Of a DNA stretch of 64,000 nt, positions 58,050 through 64,000 are shown piece by piece. Positions within the stretch are counted from its first letter, which is position 1. Every line of letters starts with the position of its first letter. Below the pieces are notes generated by a model, which was not told the origin of the DNA, made no database searches, and saw only the letters and a program-made list of their open reading frames with translations. Source of the DNA: Megalopta genalis (lineage: Eukaryota > Arthropoda > Insecta > Hymenoptera > Halictidae); NCBI RefSeq assembly GCF_051020955.1, contig NC_135013.1, positions 42,909,087 to 42,973,086 of the forward strand, read 5' to 3'. The position numbers were made by a program, and so were the translations under genes.

Positions 58050-59370
58050 ATGAAAGATTGGTAATATGTATAACGAGAGAATGTGAACGTGTACGAAAGA
58101 AACATCGAGAGAAAGAACAGAAGGTGAGCGTATGTTATAGAAAGAAAATTCGCAATTTGTAATTAATATAAATATGTTTTCTTTTTGTTCCTTCCAAAAC
58201 ATACCATTTAAACCTTTCATTCCTTATTCCTACGCTATTGCGCGGCGCAAAATTGTTTCATTCGTTCTCGTGAGAACAATAGCAAATACTTGAGAATGAA
58301 ATAATGCCACTACTTAATACAATTTCAAACAAAAATGTGCGGGATTCAAAATTTACAATGGTAAATCACGTGATAGATATTCTGACACATGAACTACCAA
58401 GAATTTCGGTATTAGAAACTTAGTTTGAAATAACTGCATAAGCGGAGGTATTATCTGTCCGCAAGAACTCACACTGACTACCGGCGGTGTGTGAGAATTC
58501 ATGTATTACCTACGTACAGAACGACAACATATCTTACAGATGAATCATTGAGTACTGCCCTTATTTGCCGACGTAAGGTGGTACATTGCAAACTGCTCGT
58601 ATTCGTTTATAATTATCTTATCACGGTCCGATATAGTTACAAAGATTTACGACGCGTGCGTGACGTTTTCGATGCTTTTCAGATCATGATTTTTCAATAC
58701 GCTTCTTGCACTTATTCATTTAACGGGGTATTCTTATTTTATTCCATTTGTAATATGATATTACAACCAATGAACTTACCTAATTAACTTATCTTTTTTC
58801 TTTCCCGTAAAAATAATAATTTTTTTAACTTAATTTAAATTAAACGAACCTTTCAATTAAATTTTTAATCAATTTATTAATCCCTGCACTCGAGTGGCGA
58901 TTATGAGGCGACGCTAAAAATTGCTATGTTATTTTCAAAAGAATTGTCACATTATTAAATTTGTCTGTATTCGATGAATTGTCAAATAATAGAAGTTTTC
59001 TATAAGCATACACGTTCAATTTCATATGTATCAAATAAAAACAATCATACCGAATGGAAATACTGTAAGTGAAAACAAATGTCTTCATATTGGAGTTAAA
59101 ATAGTCTCAAGTGCAAAGAGTTAATTATTAATATGTTTATATACTCACTTATTATTTTATTTAATACATGAGCCAATGGTATGTATTAAGTTTACATACA
59201 TACATATTTATACGACAAAAACGTAGGAGTAGTTTATGCAGGCTAAACAAATCTGGAAATTGTTCCATAACAGATTCACAGTAATCTCTGCTTAATAAAC
59301 GCAAGTACAGGAGCACACTGTGAATATTGCCGAGAGAAATATCCTCACGAAAGTGCTCTGGCTGTTATCT
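58050..59370. other. No gene supported; GC-richer patch at 58460-58700
   Basis: The patch has a 98-codon plus frame (58491-58787, no ATG at its opening) and a minus-strand donor word (CGTAGGTAATA) with stops before it. Not enough to call an exon. Confidence 0.35.
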
Positions 59371-59374
59371 CTCT

Positions 59375-59419
59375 TCAGTCTACTCGTTTCTTAATACGAG
59401 ACCAAGCAGCATTATGTAA
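59375..59419 (+). promoter_or_regulatory. Candidate initiator and minimal upstream ORF
   Basis: TCAGTC at 59375-59380 within CTCTTCAGTCTACT is a good initiator match about 205 bp before the ATG at 59582. ATGTAA at 59414-59419 is a start codon followed at once by a stop. It is the only ATG between the initiator and 59582, and such start-stop elements can lower downstream translation. Confidence 0.3.
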
Positions 59420-59581
59420 AAATAAAGTAGGAGGAAAGGTTCGTGCAATTCTAAGAAATAGCGAGACTAACCCTGTGACTACTACACGAGAAGAAACGCG
59501 TCCATTAAGAGGAAACTAGTGATTTAAATTCACATTTCGATAGTGTACATCCCACTGCTTCTTTTCTTTGTTCGAGAAACA

Positions 59582-59648
59582 ATGAGTTGTCGTTTCAGAT
59601 TATTGAAGCGAAGGCCACAATTAAAATTTCTATTATTAATAGGACTCG
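59582..59648 (+). CDS. Candidate first coding exon, signal-anchor protein
   Basis: ATG at 59582 in a good context (GAAACAATGAG) starts a 22-codon frame ending at a near-perfect donor, G|GTAAGTG (intron from 59649). Without splicing the frame would end two codons later. The residues begin MSCRFRLLKRRPQLKF and continue LLLIGL: a short basic tail and then a hydrophobic run, the start of a type II membrane protein such as many Golgi glycosyltransferases (an inference only). A pyrimidine-rich TTCTTTTCTTTGTTCGAG directly before the ATG could also be an acceptor, making this exon 2. The 5' flank has no other ATG apart from the ATGTAA element. The rest of the gene would lie beyond a long intron; I did not find the next exon before the window ends. 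Confidence 0.45.
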
Positions 59649-60090
59649 GTAAGTGAAACGGTGGAAAACGTCAATAGTATGCCGAGTGCACAAAATTGCA
59701 AACTGATTATGCTAACATACATAGACTTCTAAATATGCATTCTAATAACCCGACTACGTCACAATTTATAGTTTATTAATGCGATGGAAAATTCAAAAGT
59801 TATAAAATTTTGGGTGTAAGTTAGTTTGAAATTTAATTTCAAATTTAATTTTTTTAACAAATTTTACACTGTTTCGTAGACACAATTAAACAATGCAAGT
59901 TTTAAATATCATTTATGACGAAGATACGGTTGTATTAGACATAACTCACGTAATTTCTGTACAAAGTTTCATAATTATGTTAGCAGAATTAGTTAAAATG
60001 AATTTAAGCATTTTGGTAATATCTATCAATTCTGAAAATACAATTCTTGTGAGTGAGAATATTATTGGCTTAAAACCTAACTTCTTTATA
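59649..60090. other. Probable intron of the 59.6 kb gene; nothing else seen
   Basis: AT-rich. A 77-codon plus frame (59893-60126) runs into a MITE and has no other support. Confidence 0.35.
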
Positions 60091-60290
60091 CACAGTGGCC
60101 CACAAAAGTATTTATACACCTTTTAAACCATAATAACTTTTTTAAAACTGGACTAAGTGACTTGAATATTTTTTAGATGATAGAGGGACTAGTATACTAG
60201 ACAATGACCAAAATGTCTTTTTTTTAAATTTTGCTATTATATAGAATGACAGAAAAAAATAAAAAAAACCCTCGTTTTTTAACTTTTATA
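60091..60290. mobile_element. MITE family A, left half
   Basis: Begins CACAGTGGCCCACAAAAGTA after TA (60089-60090), followed by ACACCTTTTAAACCATAATA and GATGATAGAGGGACTAGTAT. The right half is missing. Confidence 0.7.
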
Positions 60291-62606
60291 TATATACTTC
60301 ATAGATTTCCAAATGTAATTCCACTTATTTTTTTCCACTTATTTAAGAACACTTTTATTAATTGATAGCTTCATTCTTTGGATGATTAGAAATGTTAGTT
60401 AGGACATTATAATTGGGGAGGACAGTGTAATAGATGCCGAAAATTTTTATTTAGCATAATGATTAACAGTCTAATTATTATTTTCCATAAAGGTAGAAAT
60501 TACTGGTATTTTTCGAATACTCGGCTAAATGAACATATCTCTGGATCTCTATTTGAAACAACGCGTATTCGATTCATTGAATAATTGTGATCACCACTGG
60601 GAATATTATAATAATAATGAACACCGTGTTTATACGCGCGCGCGCGCACGAATACTATCGCAACGTATGAGGAACTGATTAATGCGTTAATTATATTCTG
60701 TTGCGAAAACAATAACAAACGATTCGAACAATTTCGCAACAAAGCTAATCCGGTTAGCACACGTTATAATAATATTGGTGTGTTTAGTGTAACTTTCAAT
60801 GACAATTATTTGATAACGCGCAATCATTTGATTACCGATCATAAATTGTGATTGATTGTTATCTATTTATCTTTACTTACCAACTGACTTAATACCGAAA
60901 GGATCTATTCCAGAAAAGAGTTTATTGCAGAAAAATAAGCAAGAGATGAAAACATACAAATGGAAAATTTATTGAAAATTGTTTTCACCTTGGAAATAAA
61001 TACAAATGGTTGCACTTATTCAGCACATGTATAATGTAATTATAAGTATGTATGTATGTATACATGAGTAATACTTATTTACGGATAGTTTCTAAGGTCA
61101 TGTGCGAAGTGTGAAGCATAGGACTACAAATAGCTTTGTGATCCATTCAATTCAGCTTAGTTAAAGTAATTGTTACTATAAATATTTATGAAAATGTTAA
61201 AATCACCGGAGTTCATGCTATGAAGACCTTATCCTCTACTTTAACGTGTAGAACGTAAATCAGCTGTGTGAACAATTGTCCACAATTATTTATAATAGAA
61301 CAGTTCATGTTATTCAAACTTATTTCATTGGTTTAATAATAAATACTCTCAATATATATATTCGATGAAGTATTTAAACATTCACCTTTAAATTCAAACA
61401 CTATATTTGTATATTTACATTAATTAGATATTTATTTATTATAAATATATAATTATTTATTAACTGTACATATATTACATATTTATCCCAATCTCTATTT
61501 CTATTCATACAAATATGTACACACACATCAAAAGAACAAATAACTGTTTTACTCATTTTCTTGCAGCTTATAACTAGCTTTTATTTACTTAAAAATTTCA
61601 TTTAACCACTTAGCTGTTGCAATTTGTTTGAAAAATATATCATATAGAATTAAGTTGTAATGAACTGACTGTTTCATTTTTTAATTTTATTAATTGTTTG
61701 TGTAATCTCTCATTTCTAAGCTCTAAATAATTTCATATCTTATTGTCTTTACTATGCGAAAGATAGAACAAAGATTGGAAATCATAGTAAAACAAATCTC
61801 TGTCGAAGAAATCACTTTATGTAATTCCGATTTTCCTGAAGAGATAAATAACGATTTGAACCTACAGAAATATCTGAAACCTGCCAATAGCGAAGTCCCT
61901 CGTTTAAAATACAATGATCTGTTACGATTCCTCATTTTTTTCTTTTCTATTCCACGTTTTGACGTGAAACCAACAATTATAATGACTCGCGAAAGTCTTC
62001 GAATGCTTTACATTCGCTACTTTGAACATGCAGGATATATTTATTAATCTAAACTGTTCGAAATACTTGCAGTAGAAATAGCGAAGCAGAAGATTTAAGA
62101 TTAGAGATCCAGCAAATTAGAAGATATACCGACACACGCTAGTTTCGCAGTATTTTTAGTACTAGTATACATCGCCGATAGCTTATAAACAGTATCTTTA
62201 ATGATTTTTGTTGACTGATAAAGTTTAACGCTAAAACATCGCTCACAGTAAGTTTCGTGTTGCTACCCTGCGTAGTTACATGAGTGCTTGCAGGAAATTA
62301 GTATTAATCCTTTTAGCGTAGGCTAAATTGAAGAAGTATAATGGAAGAAATATCTATATTTTTATAACATTTTCATGACTTTATACTATATTCGTATTAT
62401 GTGAATGCCATTCAGATCCTATTATTATATTTAAATTACATTTATATTACAAATCATATAAAAATGATGCTAGATCAAATGTTTCATAATTTTCACAAAT
62501 TAAAAATGTGGCTTTCGTATTAGGTTTGAACTAAACATTGATAGGGCTAAAACTTTCTTTAACAAATAAATCTTAGAATCCAGATTAATCGAAAGAGAAA
62601 CATTAT
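60291..62606. other. No gene supported; CG and TATG simple repeats
   Basis: Position 60634 onward reads ACGCGCGCGCGCGCACG, an alternating purine-pyrimidine run. TATG repeats lie near 61048. A 97-codon plus frame with ATG (61754-62047, MRKIEQRLEIIVKQISVEEI at the start) is protein-like at first but then low in complexity, and it is within the length expected by chance. Confidence 0.35.
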
Positions 62607-62608
62607 TA

Positions 62609-62943
62609 CAATAGAACTTCAGTTATCCGAATGAATTTTGAGAATGTGAACGTCTGGATAATAGAACATTTACTTAGATAATAGAATATTTGCAGTGCTA
62701 GATTAAATCCTTATTAATCCTTAAAAATAAATATTAACATATAAATCGCCTTGGATTGAACTATATATAAATGAAACATTTTTTAATAATTGCAAATTCA
62801 GGAATGAAAGATTAGGACAATAAAATATTTACATGGATAATAAAATATTTACTTAGATAATAGAACATTTACAATGCTTGATTAAATCCTTACTGATTGC
62901 AGTAAGTATATATAAAACATTTTCGGGTAATCGACTTCTACTA
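62609..62943. mobile_element. pogo/Tigger-like MITE
   Basis: The left end CAATAGAACTTCAGTTATCC and right end GGGTAATCGACTTCTACTA are inverted and resemble the GAACxTCxxTTATCCGAA ends of pogo-like elements. The interior has a direct duplication (ACTTAGATAATAGAA near 62671 and 62851). Confidence 0.6.
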
Positions 62944-63334
62944 TATTTATAAAAGAAAAAAGAATACCAGCAAATTATTTCCAAAAACTTGCATTTGTAA
63001 TCGCCAGCACATTTACTATTATTATTATTATTTATTATGTACAGATGATATAACCTGACATATCAGCGGTATAAATAAATTAATATGAAAATAGTAAAAG
63101 AAAAGAGGAAAAATACATTTAGTAAATTGTTCGCCCAAATTCTACTCGAAAATCTTTTAAGTCAATTACTTCTTTAATAGTACCGTAAGAATATACCGTA
63201 AATGAACATGGACAATGAACAATGAACATGAACAAAGTGCGAAATTTCGACCTAGATATAAAAAAATATCTTGTTTATGTTAAATCAATAATCGGTCTAA
63301 GAAGTACATAACATATCATTACGAATTTCAAATA

Positions 63335-63470
63335 TTAATCACTTTGATACCAGAGTCTTTGGTTTGAAGGATTGCACACGGATCTGGCACAATTCTCTGC
63401 AGTATCGTCCGTATTGCGACGAATGAAGACGATATCTTCCAGGATGTTCTTTATTATTTTTGTTCTGTTA
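63335..63470 (-). other. Weak candidate exon, minus strand
   Basis: About 45 codons are open to TAA (63335-63337), reading ILEDIVFIRRNTDDTAENCA and then RSVCNPSNQRLWYQSD. GC content is raised. No acceptor or family recognised. Confidence 0.18.
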
Positions 63471-63654
63471 CAACAAACACTTTTCAATAACCGTAATTGA
63501 CATCGAAGACCAAAATATAAGAGGATTTTTCATGCTACTGGGTTGCTCAAAACACAAGAATGAAAATCTAGAATTTATAGATGAAAAAGTCATATTCGCA
63601 GCAATGCAGCCTGGATTATTTGAACAAATTAGGAGAACACGAACGTTCGGCTAA

Positions 63655-63805
63655 TACACGTTCTGTAGTCCAAATTAATTCTTTTGTAGATCATATTAAT
63701 CTTTTCGCAAATCAAATCAATCCTTTTCCAGCTGTAACTCATCCTTTTGCACATAAAATTCACCTTTTCTCAAATGAAATTCACATATTTCTAATTATTT
63801 GTAGT
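63655..63805 (+). repeat. Degenerate 21-bp tandem repeat
   Basis: About six units of CATATTAATCTTTTCGCAAAT, drifting by a few bases each. In the plus frame it gives a 7-residue period (QINSFVD, HINLFAN, QINPFPA, VTHPFAH, KIHLFSN). The same unit appears inverted at 33955-34135. Confidence 0.6.
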
Positions 63806-64000
63806 AATTTTATAGATTATAATTATTTATACACTTCATAAGTAATTATTGGAGATAATGAAGATCAATTATTTGCAACAAATTTTTTTACTATTTTCTA
63901 TATGAGTATATCAATTAATATTAAATTTTTGAATTGAATAAAAGGCGGCCAGTCTGAATCGGTTAATTTTATTTGCAAAGGATTCATTTCGAGTGCAAGA

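Noticed and set aside
61754..62047. 97-codon plus frame with ATG
   Set aside because: Begins protein-like but a 70-codon frame is open on the opposite strand and the second half is low-complexity; not enough for a gene call.
1..64000. CRISPR arrays, tRNA or rRNA genes, bacterial-type operons, viral insertions
   Set aside because: No regularly spaced identical repeats with unique spacers, no A-box/B-box pairs with a cloverleaf, no rRNA motifs and no adjacent co-directional gene clusters were seen. The only GTTCGAATC-like word checked (near 21213) lacks the rest of a tRNA.

Overview
The window looks like gene-poor, AT-rich euchromatin of an insect. A hymenopteran is my best guess, resting only on general resemblance of the repeats. 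There are no operons, Shine-Dalgarno sites, rRNA, tRNA or CRISPR arrays. Almost everything recognisable is transposable-element DNA, and most of the remaining open frames are at the length expected by chance in this base composition.

Layout. 1-7.3 kb: an open frame on the minus strand, a 28-bp minisatellite, and several small foldback elements (680-872, 3087-3404, 3565-4332, 6174-6300, 6396-6595). 7339-9915: a compound foldback element that is palindromic almost throughout, with arms of about 1 kb and a second copy of its terminus inside. 10-27 kb: AT-rich DNA with a mariner-like MITE next to a Tc1-type MITE (11930-13000), a dead non-LTR reverse transcriptase fragment (13801-14079, minus), and pairs of diverged dispersed repeats. 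27398-32413: a complete Ty3/gypsy LTR retrotransposon. 32.4-51 kb: AT-rich DNA with more MITEs, a 70-bp degenerate repeat and a foldback element at 45207-46063. 51155-52824: a piggyBac element with perfect inverted repeats, TTAA duplications and a broken transposase. 53-64 kb: mostly unique DNA with a few MITEs, and the best host-gene signals: a terminal-exon-like segment on the minus strand (57017-57166) and a first-coding-exon-like segment on the plus strand (59582-59648).

The retrotransposon is the only system whose parts clearly work together: identical 388-bp LTRs, a primer-binding site matching the 3' end of tRNA-Trp, gag with a CHCC zinc knuckle, pol (protease, reverse transcriptase, RNase H, integrase), a polypurine tract and a 4-bp target duplication. 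The tRNA-Trp primer with CHCC Gag points to the CsRn1 clade. Gag and pol overlap in the -1 relation. The overlap holds a canonical GGGAAAC slippery heptamer followed, after 4 nt, by bases that can form an H-type pseudoknot. The intact frames and identical LTRs indicate a very recent insertion.

I found no clearly new functional system. The observations most worth checking are the frameshift pseudoknot, the paired LTR hairpins next to the TATA box, the long foldback elements that could give hairpin RNAs, and the few candidate host exons. All calls come from reading the sequence by eye.
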